From the NCBI GenBank assembly GCA_002320815.1, contig DCLA01000120.1:312261-359280 (forward strand): DNA of 47,020 nt. The letters are read 5' to 3'. The notes under the pieces are model-generated. The model was not told the DNA's origin. It saw only the letters and a list, made by a program, of their open reading frames with translations, and ran no database searches. The stretch comes from Myxococcales bacterium UBA1660. Its GTDB lineage: Bacteria > Myxococcota_A > Polyangia > Polyangiales > Houyiibacteriaceae. The position numbers and the translations under genes are program-made. Shown piece by piece: positions 9,124 through 17,327 of this stretch; positions within the stretch are counted from its first letter, which is position 1, and every line of letters begins with the position of its first letter.

Positions 9124-10953
9124 CTACTCCGCGGCTTCGGACTCGCCGGGCTCGACGTCGTTGGCTGGCTGGGGAATCCGGAGCACGAACTCGGTGCGCC
9201 CCGGCTCCGACGAGACCGTCACCGAGCCACCGTGATCCTCCACGACCTGGCGCACGATGGCCAACCCCAGGCCGGTACCGTCGGCCTTGCCGTGGGTGGT
9301 GAAGCTCTCGAAGAGCTTCTCGCGGATGGCCTCCGGGACCCCGGGGCCGTCGTCGACGAAGCGGATGACCAAGGCCTGGTCTTCCCGGTCCACCCGGATC
9401 CGGAGGGTCCCCCGGTGGTCCATCCCCGCGCACGCCTCGGCGGCGTTCCGGGCGAGGTTGTGGGCCGCCCGCTGGATCTTCCCCTCGTCGAAGTGGGCCA
9501 CTCCCCGGTCCCCGAGCTCCAGCTCGACGTCGATGCGGTCGCCCAGACCGTGCCGGAGCTGCTCGACGAGCTCCTCGAAGAACTTGTAGAGATAGATCTT
9601 GCGAACCAGGAGCTTCCGGTCGCCGCGCGCGAAGGCGAGCGTCTCCTTGGTCATGGCGTTCAGGGTGGCCACCTGTCGCAGGATGGTGTCGGCCATCGCC
9701 GCCTTCTCGGCGTCGTCCGACTCGCGCTGGAGCAGCCGGGTGTAGCCGCTGATGATGGTCATCGGGGTCCGGAGGTCGTGGAGGAGCGAGCTGAGCACCT
9801 GCCCCAGCGCGCTGAGGCGTTCCTCCCGCTCGCGACGCTCGCGCGCCCGGGCCTGCTCGATGGCGGTGGAGATGTGCCCGGCGATGACCGTGGCCAGCTT
9901 CAGGTCCACGTCGGTGAACTCGGCGCGCCCGCCGGCCTTGTTGAGGAGCTCGAGGGCGCCGAGGCCCAGCTGGTCGCCGTCCGCCCACCGGAGCGGGACG
10001 CAGAGGACGTTGTTCGGGTGATACCCCACGACCTCGGGGACCTCCTGGTTGTGGCGCTCGTCCGCGTCGGCGTCGTTCACCACCTGAGGCTTGTTGTGCT
10101 TGGCGACCCAGCCGCAGATGCCCTTGCCGGCCTCGATGTGCAGGGTCTTCACCTGCTCGGCTTCCCCGCCCACGGCGGCGCGGAAGTGGAGGTTCCCGGT
10201 GACCTCGTCGGCGATGAGGATCGAGGCCGCCTCCGCATCCACGGCGCGCATCGCGCGGGCGAGCACGCCCTGGAGGAGCTCGTCGAGCTCCATCGCCGTG
10301 GCCGACACCTGCGCGATCTCGAAGAGCACGTCGAGCTCCTGGATCTTGCGCCGGAGCTGGGACTGGGCCTCGAGGAGCTCGATGTTCTTGCCCACGATGC
10401 TCAGGAAGAGCTTCGAGTTCTCGATGCCGACCGCCGCCTGGGCGGCCAACGCGCTGAGCAGCGCCTCGTCCTTGGCGCTGAAGTAGCCCGGCTCCCCCCG
10501 CTTGTTCAGCACCTGCACCACCCCGAGGGTCTTGCCGTGCTGGTTCTTCATGGGGACGCAGAGGGTCGCCCGGGTCCGGTAGCCGGTCCGGCGGTCCCAC
10601 TCCGCGTCGAAGCGGACGTCCTGGTAGGCGTCCTTCACGTTGAGGGATTTGCCCGTCTTGGCCACGTGGCCGGCCAGGCCCGCGCCCACCGGGAGCCGGA
10701 TCTCCTGCAGGGTCTCGCCCTGGGCGACCTTGGACCAGAGCTCGCCCGTGTCCTCGTCGAGGAGATAGAGCGTGGTCCGGTCGGCCTCCATCACCTCGCT
10801 GATGCGCTCGACCACCAGCGCGAGCAGCTCGTTCAGGTCCAGGGTCGAGCCGAGGAGCCCACCGATCTCCTGCAGGGCGTGGAGCTTCTTGCGCTCCCGC
10901 TCCACCTGCAGGCGCAGCGACTGCAGATCGCTGCTCTCGGGGCTCTCGGCCAT
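9124..10953 (-). CDS. GAF-GAF sensor histidine kinase
   Basis: 609 residues, no membrane segment, so a soluble kinase. A short coiled-coil N-terminus precedes GAF domain 1 (about 38-175), a linker helix and GAF domain 2 (about 205-360). The HisKA domain has its phospho-acceptor in LLHDLRTP at His392. The HATPase_c domain has an N box with NLARNAAEAC, DDGPGVP, and a G2 box GTGLGLAI. All kinase motifs look intact. No response regulator lies in the window, so it is an orphan kinase. A phosphotransfer role is known for the family; the ligand of the GAF domains cannot be told from sequence. Confidence 0.94.
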   Translation of the reverse strand: MAESPESSDLQSLRLQVERERKKLHALQEIGGLLGSTLDLNELLALVVERISEVMEADRTTLYLLDEDTGELWSKVAQGETLQEIRLPVGAGLAGHVAKTGKSLNVKDAYQDVRFDAEWDRRTGYRTRATLCVPMKNQHGKTLGVVQVLNKRGEPGYFSAKDEALLSALAAQAAVGIENSKLFLSIVGKNIELLEAQSQLRRKIQELDVLFEIAQVSATAMELDELLQGVLARAMRAVDAEAASILIADEVTGNLHFRAAVGGEAEQVKTLHIEAGKGICGWVAKHNKPQVVNDADADERHNQEVPEVVGYHPNNVLCVPLRWADGDQLGLGALELLNKAGGRAEFTDVDLKLATVIAGHISTAIEQARARERREREERLSALGQVLSSLLHDLRTPMTIISGYTRLLQRESDDAEKAAMADTILRQVATLNAMTKETLAFARGDRKLLVRKIYLYKFFEELVEQLRHGLGDRIDVELELGDRGVAHFDEGKIQRAAHNLARNAAEACAGMDHRGTLRIRVDREDQALVIRFVDDGPGVPEAIREKLFESFTTHGKADGTGLGLAIVRQVVEDHGGSVTVSSEPGRTEFVLRIPQPANDVEPGESEAAE

Positions 10954-10960
10954 CGGCCGC

Positions 10961-10990
10961 AGTGTCCCCCAAAGCAGCCCCTCACTTCAA
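10961..10990 (-). promoter_or_regulatory. Sigma-70-like promoter for a leaderless GAF kinase mRNA
   Basis: TTGAAG, an 18-bp spacer and GACACT on the minus strand are followed after 7 nt by ATG 10953. The -35 overlaps the stop codon of the upstream lipoprotein gene. No Shine-Dalgarno sequence is visible. Confidence 0.55.
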
Positions 10991-11784
10991 TCGGCGCATG
11001 TCCCGGGGCTGGAGACACTCGCCGCCGTGCCATCGCAGGAGCGGAAGACGGGCCCGCCCATCCCCGTGCACGTTCGGCCCGGGGCGCACTCGTAGTCGTA
11101 GAAGCAGTTCGCCGCACCCCCCGGGAACGCGCAGCGTCCCTCACCGCCCCGCTCGCACGTGGATCCGACGCACGAGGTCGCCGTCGCGGAGACGTCCCAG
11201 CAGTCCTGGTCGTCGAAGCAGGGATAGCACCCCGCGCCGGGCGATGGCGGGGGCTCGAGGCCGCACCAGTCGCGTTCGGTCGCCCACGCCTCGTCGCACT
11301 CACCGCTGCTGCCCCGGCCCACCCGAGCCGCCTTCAGCACGCAGTCGTTACGGTACGTGTTCCGGTCGCACCCACACACGGGGTCCACCTCGGCCGGGCA
11401 CGCGGTCTCGTCCGGGATGGGCATACAGACGCCCTCGCCCAAGCAGTGCCCTTCCCGGAAGCAGAAGCTCGCCGGGGCGCAGTCGGCGTCCGCGAGGCAG
11501 GTCGATCCCGGGCCGCCGCCGTCAGTCCCCGCGTCCGCCGGATCCGGCCCGAGGTCGACACCGCCGTCCTCGCTCGGGTCCGGCCCGAGGTCGGTCCCGT
11601 CGTCCAGGTCGGGCTCGTCCCCGGCATCGGCCGCGGAGTCCGGCCGAACCCCGCCGTCGACGACACCGAAGTCCAGGCCGTCCTCGTCGTCGGGCTCCAG
11701 ATCCAAGAGGAGCCCGCACCCGGCCCAGAGCACCGAGGCGACCGTTGCGACCAGTGCGATGGCGACGCGCGTCATGACCCCCAC
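10987..11784 (-). CDS. Lipoprotein with a Kazal-type domain
   Basis: 265 residues from GTG 11784; an ATG nine bases downstream is the alternative. The signal peptide ends in LWAGC (Cys23), an imperfect but plausible lipobox. Residues about 25-95 are an Asp/Gly/Pro-rich, probably disordered linker. Cys-rich modules follow. Residues about 120-167 contain the Kazal-type pattern DPVCGCDRNTYRNDC with flanking cysteines. Kazal domains typically inhibit serine proteases; whether this one does is not shown. The remaining 100 residues hold further cysteine pairs. The gene has its own promoter between it and the LysM gene. Confidence 0.85.
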   Translation of the reverse strand: MGVMTRVAIALVATVASVLWAGCGLLLDLEPDDEDGLDFGVVDGGVRPDSAADAGDEPDLDDGTDLGPDPSEDGGVDLGPDPADAGTDGGGPGSTCLADADCAPASFCFREGHCLGEGVCMPIPDETACPAEVDPVCGCDRNTYRNDCVLKAARVGRGSSGECDEAWATERDWCGLEPPPSPGAGCYPCFDDQDCWDVSATATSCVGSTCERGGEGRCAFPGGAANCFYDYECAPGRTCTGMGGPVFRSCDGTAASVSSPGTCAD

Positions 11785-11790
11785 CGGGCC

Positions 11791-11819
11791 AGCATAGCGC
11801 AGCGCGTCGTCGCCGTCAG
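11791..11819 (-). promoter_or_regulatory. Sigma-70-like promoter for a leaderless Kazal lipoprotein mRNA
   Basis: CTGACG, 17 bp and TATGCT on the minus strand lie 6 nt before GTG 11784. The -35 overlaps the stop of the LysM gene. Confidence 0.6.
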
Positions 11820-12943
11820 AAGCCGCGACGCATCTCGGCCTTGTCGCCGATGATGATCGGCTCGGTCGAGCCGGTGATGAAGAGCGCCGCGGTGTGCGGC
11901 CGGACGTTCACCACCCGCCCCTCGGCCACGACCTCGGGGAGGTACTCGTCCTCGTCGGGTTCGGGGGCGTCCGGGAGGGTCTCGCCATAGGTGTCGGCGC
12001 CGGTCACCGCTTCGGCGCGACGCCACTCGTCGCCTTGCCGGACGAAGAGGAAACGGTTGCCGACCTGGACTCCGTCCTCGGACCCCTGGTTCACGAAGAC
12101 CACCTGCGCGTTGGAGCTGAGCTGCCGCGGCTCGAGCGCCGCGACCACCTCGGCCACCACGTCCTGGGCGTTCTCCCGGGGCGGCACCATGTCGAAGCGC
12201 CGCGGGATGGGCGCCAGGTGGAAGCCGCGCTCGATGGGATCGAGGGCCTCGGTGATGACACCGCGGCCCATCTCCCGGTCCTGGTCGTAGTCGTTCACGC
12301 GCACGACGCCGAGGATCCGCACCAGCACGCCCTCTTCGTCGTTCTGCCGCTCCTCGTCGAGGTCGATCTCGCGGAAGACCGTGTAGTCCCGCCCCGTCTG
12401 TACGTCGGCGTCCTCGCCGAAGCGCACGTAGACCTCGTCGTAGGTGGACAGGAGCATGTTCTCTTCGGGCGAGCCGATGATCACGCCCACGTCCTCGAGG
12501 GCCTCCTCGTCCAGGTAGCCCTCGTTGCGCAGGAAGACCGTGCCCGCCGCCGGCCGAGCCGGTCGCACCGAGGCCACCGAGGTCCCGGAGTCCGGCAGCG
12601 CGCTGGGGCCGCCCTGCCCGGGGCCCCGCAGCCGGATGTGATCCATGGGGTAGATCCAGTGCGGGTTGGTGATCTCCGGGTTGTAGGACCACACCCGGGG
12701 CCAGTGGTACGGGTTCCCGTAATAGCGCCCGGTGATGTCCCAGAGGGTGTCGCCGCGGCGCACGGTGTATACGTCGGGCACGTTGCCGCCCGCGTTGGAC
12801 CCGAGCACCAGCCCGCGCCCGGAGCTCCGCGCATCCCCGAGACTCTCCGCGCCCTGGGTGGGCACGTAGTCCTCGTCGTCCTGCGCGCTCCCGAGGGCGC
12901 CCCCGATGGACAGGAAGGCCGCCAGCCAAATCGCTTTCTTCAT
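11816..12943 (-). CDS. LysM-domain exported protein
   Basis: 375 residues from ATG 12943, chosen because it gives a clean signal peptide (MKKAIWLAAF..., cleavage near GSAQ, residue 20) and has GGGAGAG upstream; the longer open frame would add 21 residues before it. A LysM peptidoglycan-binding domain lies at about 58-105 (YTVRRGDTLWDI, then YNPEITNP). The rest is a long acidic beta-rich region, residues about 120-375, with no recognised family. It probably binds the cell wall in the periplasm. It lies 25 nt after the YbgF-like gene, suggesting one envelope operon. Confidence 0.88.
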   Translation of the reverse strand: MKKAIWLAAFLSIGGALGSAQDDEDYVPTQGAESLGDARSSGRGLVLGSNAGGNVPDVYTVRRGDTLWDITGRYYGNPYHWPRVWSYNPEITNPHWIYPMDHIRLRGPGQGGPSALPDSGTSVASVRPARPAAGTVFLRNEGYLDEEALEDVGVIIGSPEENMLLSTYDEVYVRFGEDADVQTGRDYTVFREIDLDEERQNDEEGVLVRILGVVRVNDYDQDREMGRGVITEALDPIERGFHLAPIPRRFDMVPPRENAQDVVAEVVAALEPRQLSSNAQVVFVNQGSEDGVQVGNRFLFVRQGDEWRRAEAVTGADTYGETLPDAPEPDEDEYLPEVVAEGRVVNVRPHTAALFITGSTEPIIIGDKAEMRRGF

Positions 12944-12968
12944 CGAAGCTCTCTCCCGGCGAAGCCCA

Positions 12969-13994
12969 TCAGGACCCGCTCCGGCCCGCCGAGCGGGCCG
13001 CGACACTGTTGGGGTGCTCGGTGCGCAAGCGCGCGAACGCGCGGTTCGCGGCGGCGTCGTCGCCGGCTCGCTGGTGGCAGAGCCCGATCTTGAGCAGCGC
13101 GTCCGGGACCTTGGACCCGCTCGGCGCCGCGCGCAGGTATTGCTCGAAGGACCGGCGGGCGTCGTCGTAGCGCCGCTGGATGTAGAGGCTCTCCGCGAGC
13201 CAGTAGCGCGCCCGGCCCGCGAGCGCGTGGCCCGGATAGGACGTCAACATGCGCTCCAGCTCCTGCGCGGCCTCGCCCACGCGCCGCTCGCGGAAGTGCC
13301 CGAGAGCGCGCTCATAGGCTTCGCGGCCGCCGTCGACGGTGGGGCGCGCCGGGGTCGCCACGGTGCCCGCCGCGCCGCTGCTCGCCCCCGCGACCCACGG
13401 GGGCGTGCTCGGCTCGGGCATCGGCGCCACCGGCGCGGTCGCGAGCCGCAGCTCCGGGGCCCGGACGGGGACGTTGGCTACCGGCGCGAAGCTGGGATCC
13501 GCGAGCACCGGCTCGGGCTCGACCGGGCGCTCCCCGTAGAGGCGAAGCACCGGGCGTCGCGCCTCGGGCTGGGCCTCCGGTTCGGTCTCGGGGAGGTGCT
13601 CGGCGGGGACCTCCCAGTCACCCTCGGCGTCGTCGAAGAGACCGTCGCTGGCGTCCTCACCGCCGATGCGCACGGTCTCCGTCTGAACGCTGCCCCGGGA
13701 CCGCAGGTCGTCGGTCTCCGCTCGCGCCATCGCGAGCTGTGTCTCGAGCTCCCGGATGCGCGCCTGCCGCTCCGCTTCGGCCAGGCGACGGGCCCGCGCT
13801 TCCTCGCGCTCGGCTTCGTCCCGGGCCGCTTCCTCGGCGGGCGTGGTCCCCTCGCCCGTCGTCGCCCCGGCGCAGCCGGCGAGCAACGAGAGCGCGAGAC
13901 CGGTGCCGCCCATCAGCCGCCGGAGCGACGGAAGGGGCGTACGCCGAAGAGCGCGAAGCGCGTCGAACGCGCTACCGGTGTGCTTCTCGATCAT
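12969..13994 (-). CDS. YbgF/CpoB-like TPR lipoprotein
   Basis: 341 residues from ATG 13994. An in-frame GTG at 14021 lies upstream of the likely -10 box, so the ATG is preferred; a start at 13913 would leave too short a signal peptide. The lipobox is LLAGC with Cys41. A coiled coil rich in Glu/Arg/Ala spans about 48-100, then a Pro-rich linker. Tandem TPRs occupy the last about 115 residues (YERALGHFRERR, YWLAESLYIQRRYDDA, the usual YbgF pattern). YbgF/CpoB proteins link peptidoglycan synthesis to Tol-Pal in other bacteria. No tol or pal genes are nearby, so the role here is inferred. Confidence 0.85.
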   Translation of the reverse strand: MIEKHTGSAFDALRALRRTPLPSLRRLMGGTGLALSLLAGCAGATTGEGTTPAEEAARDEAEREEARARRLAEAERQARIRELETQLAMARAETDDLRSRGSVQTETVRIGGEDASDGLFDDAEGDWEVPAEHLPETEPEAQPEARRPVLRLYGERPVEPEPVLADPSFAPVANVPVRAPELRLATAPVAPMPEPSTPPWVAGASSGAAGTVATPARPTVDGGREAYERALGHFRERRVGEAAQELERMLTSYPGHALAGRARYWLAESLYIQRRYDDARRSFEQYLRAAPSGSKVPDALLKIGLCHQRAGDDAAANRAFARLRTEHPNSVAARSAGRSGS

Positions 13995-14005
13995 GTGGCC
14001 GGGCC

Positions 14006-14035
14006 ATCGTAGGAAGGCCACGGCTCGGTGGGCAA
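14006..14035 (-). promoter_or_regulatory. Promoter of the YbgF-like/LysM operon
   Basis: TTGCCC, 18 bp and TACGAT on the minus strand, 11 nt before ATG 13994. The predicted leader is only a few bases long and no Shine-Dalgarno sequence is present. Confidence 0.5.
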
Positions 14036-14060
14036 AAAAGCGGCCTGGTCGAACGCCGCT
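14034..14060 (-). terminator. Rho-independent terminator of accA
   Basis: On the minus strand AGCGGC and GCCGCT form a 6-bp stem with a 10-nt loop, directly followed by six T residues. It starts 6 nt after the accA stop codon. Confidence 0.8.
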
Positions 14061-14066
14061 CGCAGG

Positions 14067-15020
14067 TCAGCGCGGCTCGAGGTAGCGGCCCATGCGCCGG
14101 AACTTGGCGTAGCGGGCGTCGATCCGCTCGGCGGGGTCCATGGGTCCCCACTCGCCGAGGGCGCCCCGAAGGGACTCGCCGAGGAGCCGCGCCGCCTCGT
14201 CGAAGTCGCGGTGGGCGCCGCCGACCGGCTCACTGACGACCTCGTCTACGATCCCATTCTTCTGGGCGTGGGGCGCCAGGAGCTTCAGCTGCTCGGCGGC
14301 GTCGGGGCCCCGCGCGCCGTCGCGCCAGAGGATCGAGGCGCAGCCCTCGGGGGTGATCACGCTGTAGGTCGAGTACTGGAGCATGCCCACGTGGTCGGCC
14401 ACGCCGAGCGCCAGGGCGCCACCGCTCCCGCCCTCCCCGATCACCGTGGCCACGATGGGCACCCGGAGTTGGGACATCACCAGGAGCGAGCGACCGATCG
14501 CCTCCGCCTGGCCCCGCTCCTCCGCGCCGAGCCCGGGGTACGCGCCGGGGGTGTCGATGAAGGTGAAGACCGGCCGGCCGTAGCGTTCGGCCAGCTCCAT
14601 CACCCGCATGGCCTTCCGATACCCCTCGGGGTTGGCCATACCGAAGTTGCGGTGGACCTTCTGCTTGGTGGTCCGACCCTTCTGATGCCCGATGACCGCG
14701 ACCGGCGCGCCGTCGAGGCGAGCGAAGCCGGCCACGATGGCCGGATCGTCGGCGAAGAGGCGATCCCCGTGGAGCTCGACGAAGTCCTCGAAGATCCGCT
14801 CCAGGTAGTCCAGGAAGTACGGCCGGTCCGGGTGCCGGCTGAGCTGCACCTTCTCCCAGGTCCCGAGGTCGTCGTAGAGGTCCCGTTGCAGGCGGTCGGC
14901 GCGGGCGCGCAGCTCGGCGAGCTGACCGCCCAGGCCATCGCTGCCATCGTCCATCGACTCCAGGTCGCGGATCCGCTGCTCCAGCTCGACCAGCGGCCGC
15001 TCGAACTCCAGGTGGGCCAT
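14067..15020 (-). CDS. accA: Acetyl-CoA carboxylase carboxyltransferase subunit alpha
   Basis: 317 residues, the usual AccA length. It transfers the carboxyl group from carboxybiotin to acetyl-CoA together with AccD, the committed step of fatty-acid synthesis in the cytosol. The N-terminal LEFERPLVELEQRI helix, the ELHGDR motif, HQKGR, and the crotonase-like core FIDTPGAYPG plus GEGGSGGALALG are all present. ATG 15020 has AGGGAGGGCG upstream. It lies 53 nt after the cyclase gene on the same strand, so co-transcription is possible. No accD is in the window. Confidence 0.97.
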   Translation of the reverse strand: MAHLEFERPLVELEQRIRDLESMDDGSDGLGGQLAELRARADRLQRDLYDDLGTWEKVQLSRHPDRPYFLDYLERIFEDFVELHGDRLFADDPAIVAGFARLDGAPVAVIGHQKGRTTKQKVHRNFGMANPEGYRKAMRVMELAERYGRPVFTFIDTPGAYPGLGAEERGQAEAIGRSLLVMSQLRVPIVATVIGEGGSGGALALGVADHVGMLQYSTYSVITPEGCASILWRDGARGPDAAEQLKLLAPHAQKNGIVDEVVSEPVGGAHRDFDEAARLLGESLRGALGEWGPMDPAERIDARYAKFRRMGRYLEPR

Positions 15021-15073
15021 GAGCGCCCTCCCTTACCGCGTCCGCGGGTCGCAGTCCATGCCCGGCTCCACCC

Positions 15074-16795
15074 TCAGGCCGGACGGGTGCGGTCGTCCCA
15101 CACCTGCGACTCGCCCTTGAAGCCGACCACGTTGTAGAGCTTCAGCGCCTTGGCCTTGCCCTTCACCTGCGCGGCGGGGAGCTCGATGACCTCGAACTGG
15201 TCCTTCACCCGCTCGTAGGTCCACTCGCTGATGAGGCACTGCCCGGCCTTGGCGGCCGAACAGAGGCGCGCGCCGGTGTTCACCGTGTCGCCGATGACCG
15301 TGTACTCGAGGGCTTTGGAGCTCCCGAGGTATCCGGCGACGACCTCACCGGTGTTGATCCCGATGCCGATCTTGAGCTCGGGCTTTCCGGCGGCTCGGCG
15401 GCTCGTGTTGAACTCCTTCTCCAACACGTCGAGCATCTTCATCGCGGTCCGGACCGCTCGGAGCGGATCGTCCGGGTGGGCGATCGGCGCGCCGAAGAGC
15501 GCCATGATCTCGTCGCCGACGAACTTGTCGAGGGTGCCCTCGTTCTCGAAGATGATCTCCACCATCAGCTCGAAGTAGTCGTTGAGCATGTCGACGACTT
15601 CCTGAGCGGGGACGGTCTCGCTCATCGCGGTGAACCCGCGGATGTCGCTGAAGAGCACGGTGGTCTCGCGGACCTCGCCGCCCTTCTTGACCTCGACCTT
15701 GCCGTTGACGACCTGCTCGGCGATCGCCGGCGAGAGCAAGCGCTGGAAGCGCTCCCGGGTGACAGCCTCCTGCTGGAGCTTCTTCGCGAAGAGGCTGTTC
15801 TGGACGGCGATCGCCGCCTGGTTGGCGACGTTCTGGAAGAGCTGCAGGTCCTTCTCCGTGAAGGCGTTGGCCGCGATCTGCGAGTCGAGGAGCATGATCC
15901 CGATGAGATCGTCGCCGTGAAGCAGGGGGACGGCCATCGACGAGCGGATGCCCTGCATGATGATCGAGTGGGCGCCTTGGAAGCGGGAGTCCACGCTGGC
16001 GTCGCTGGAGAGCACCGCCGCCTTGTCGCGGAGGACCTCCTCGATGATCGTGGTCGAGAGGACCACCTCTTCGTCGGGGTTGCCCTTCTTGGTCCGCACC
16101 GACGCCGGCGAGAGCTCGCCCTCGTCGTCGTAGAGAAGGACCACGCCGCGGTCGGCGCTGAGCAGCTCGAGGGCGACCTCGAGGATCTTGGCCAGCAGCT
16201 TGTCGACCTCGAGCTCGACGCCGATGGCGCGCATCAGCTCGTAGCTCGCGCGCAGCTTCTCGTAGTCCCGGCGCAGCGCGGCGCCGTCCTGGACCAGCCG
16301 CTCGGGCAGGAAGTTCTGCTCCAGCAGAGGCGCGAGCTTGGTCCGGATGTGGCTCTCGACCATCCCCGGGGCGATGGTCACCTTCGAGGGCGCGTCGGGC
16401 TTCTCGCCCGGCGTGGGCGCCCGGAACCCCGGGGACGCGACTCCGGGGCTGGCCATGGTCTCGGCCTGGGCCGCGCCGCCGTTCGGCGCCGTGGCCGGCC
16501 CGGTGACCTCCTCCGCCGCCTGGCTGAAGACGATGCGAGTGGAGCCGAGGGTGATCTCGTCCCCGTTCCGCAGCGGCCGCTCGCTGACCCGCTCTCCGTT
16601 GACGAAGGTCCCGTTCAACGAACCGAGATCCTTCAGGATGTACGACCCATCGATCAGATCGATGTGGCAGTGCTCCTTGGAGACGATGCGGTCCAGCACC
16701 TGGTGGGTGTTGTTCGGATGCCGGCCCAGCGTGTTGTGCGTGCCGAGCTCCCGCTCGTGCCGGCCGTCCGGGCCGATGATGGTGATCCGCGCCAT
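15074..16795 (-). CDS. FHA-GAF-class III adenylate/guanylate cyclase
   Basis: 573 residues from ATG 16795; the longer open frame adds 15 residues that do not belong to the FHA fold. FHA domain at about 1-90 with GRHP (24-27), SKEH (39-42) and LGSLNGTFVNG (57-67), which binds phosphothreonine. A Pro/Ala-rich linker follows, then a GAF domain at about 185-345. The class III cyclase domain is at about 375-560, with metal-binding Asp384 (FSDIRGFT) and Asp428 (GDEIMALFG) and the transition-state motif VIGDTVNTGARL. All catalytic residues look intact, so it should make cAMP or cGMP. The FHA domain suggests control by Ser/Thr kinases. The product nucleotide is not decided by sequence alone, though the YTVIGD context fits adenylate cyclase. 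Confidence 0.94.
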   Translation of the reverse strand: MARITIIGPDGRHERELGTHNTLGRHPNNTHQVLDRIVSKEHCHIDLIDGSYILKDLGSLNGTFVNGERVSERPLRNGDEITLGSTRIVFSQAAEEVTGPATAPNGGAAQAETMASPGVASPGFRAPTPGEKPDAPSKVTIAPGMVESHIRTKLAPLLEQNFLPERLVQDGAALRRDYEKLRASYELMRAIGVELEVDKLLAKILEVALELLSADRGVVLLYDDEGELSPASVRTKKGNPDEEVVLSTTIIEEVLRDKAAVLSSDASVDSRFQGAHSIIMQGIRSSMAVPLLHGDDLIGIMLLDSQIAANAFTEKDLQLFQNVANQAAIAVQNSLFAKKLQQEAVTRERFQRLLSPAIAEQVVNGKVEVKKGGEVRETTVLFSDIRGFTAMSETVPAQEVVDMLNDYFELMVEIIFENEGTLDKFVGDEIMALFGAPIAHPDDPLRAVRTAMKMLDVLEKEFNTSRRAAGKPELKIGIGINTGEVVAGYLGSSKALEYTVIGDTVNTGARLCSAAKAGQCLISEWTYERVKDQFEVIELPAAQVKGKAKALKLYNVVGFKGESQVWDDRTRPA

Positions 16796-16820
16796 GGAAA
16801 TCGGGAAGGGAGTCCCGGGG

Positions 16821-16849
16821 AGACTACCCATGGGGCTCATGGGAGTAAA
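16821..16849 (-). promoter_or_regulatory. Putative promoter of the cyclase gene
   Basis: TTTACT, 17 bp and TAGTCT on the minus strand, 25 nt before ATG 16795. Unlike many other promoters here, it predicts a leader of about 18 nt. Confidence 0.4.
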
Positions 16850-16896
16850 GCAGCGTTTGTCTCGTTCTGCCCCGCTCCATCGTCTCGGCGCGATGC

Positions 16897-16925
16897 TTGC
16901 TGTGGTCGCCCGAGCCTGCTAGGGT
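16897..16925 (+). promoter_or_regulatory. Sigma-70-like promoter of rpoZ
   Basis: TTGCTG, 17 bp and TAGGGT are followed by a short leader with a GAAAGAGG ribosome binding site before ATG 16948. Confidence 0.6.
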
Positions 16926-16947
16926 CCGCCCCTTCCGAAAGAGGACC

Positions 16948-17193
16948 ATGGCCCGCGTTACCGTCGAAGATTGCCTCGAGCACGAGGAAAACCGTTTCGC
17001 TCTCGTCGTTCTGGCTGCCCAGCGCACCCGCCAGTTGATGAAGGGTGCCCCGGCCCTCGTGGCCAGCAAGAACCGCCCCGCGGTCACCGCCCTCCGCGAG
17101 ATCGCCGATCAGCGCGTGCGCTGGAGCCGGCCGGTGGTCGAGGCCGTCGAGGAGTACATCGTCGAGGCCAAGGCCGCCGACGGACGCGGCTGA
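16948..17193 (+). CDS. rpoZ: RNA polymerase omega subunit
   Basis: 81 residues from ATG 16948, chosen by the family N-terminus (MARVTVEDCLE) and GAAAGAGG upstream; an in-frame ATG at 16897 would lie inside the promoter. The omega hallmarks ENRFALVVLAAQRTRQL and NRPAVTALREIA are clear. Omega promotes assembly of beta-prime and binds ppGpp in some bacteria. The usual neighbours gmk and spoT are absent; the gene stands alone between a divergent cyclase and a convergent crcB. Confidence 0.96.
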   Translation: MARVTVEDCLEHEENRFALVVLAAQRTRQLMKGAPALVASKNRPAVTALREIADQRVRWSRPVVEAVEEYIVEAKAADGRG

Positions 17194-17216
17194 ACCCGCT
17201 CCCTTCGGGACGCTAC

Positions 17217-17251
17217 GACGCCGGCGCCGATGCCCATCGGCCGCCGGCGTC
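17217..17251 (+). terminator. Terminator of rpoZ
   Basis: A long stem GACGCCGGCG-CCGAT pairs with ATCGG-CCGCCGGCGTC with one bulged base and a GCCC loop, followed by TTCGT. It lies 23 nt after the rpoZ stop. Confidence 0.65.
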
Positions 17252-17281
17252 TTCGTATCCGGGGACCACTGCGATCCAGGG

Positions 17282-17315
17282 GACCGCGGTGACACCGAGA
17301 CCGCGGTGACACCGG
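17282..17315. repeat. Two tandem copies of a 17-nt unit
   Basis: The unit GACCGCGGTGACACCGR occurs twice head to tail (17282-17298 and 17299-17315), identical in 16 of 17 bases. Each copy contains the palindromes CCGCGG and GGTGaCACC. It lies between the convergent rpoZ and crcB genes. Confidence 0.8.
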
Positions 17316-17327
17316 GGCCGCGGCGCC

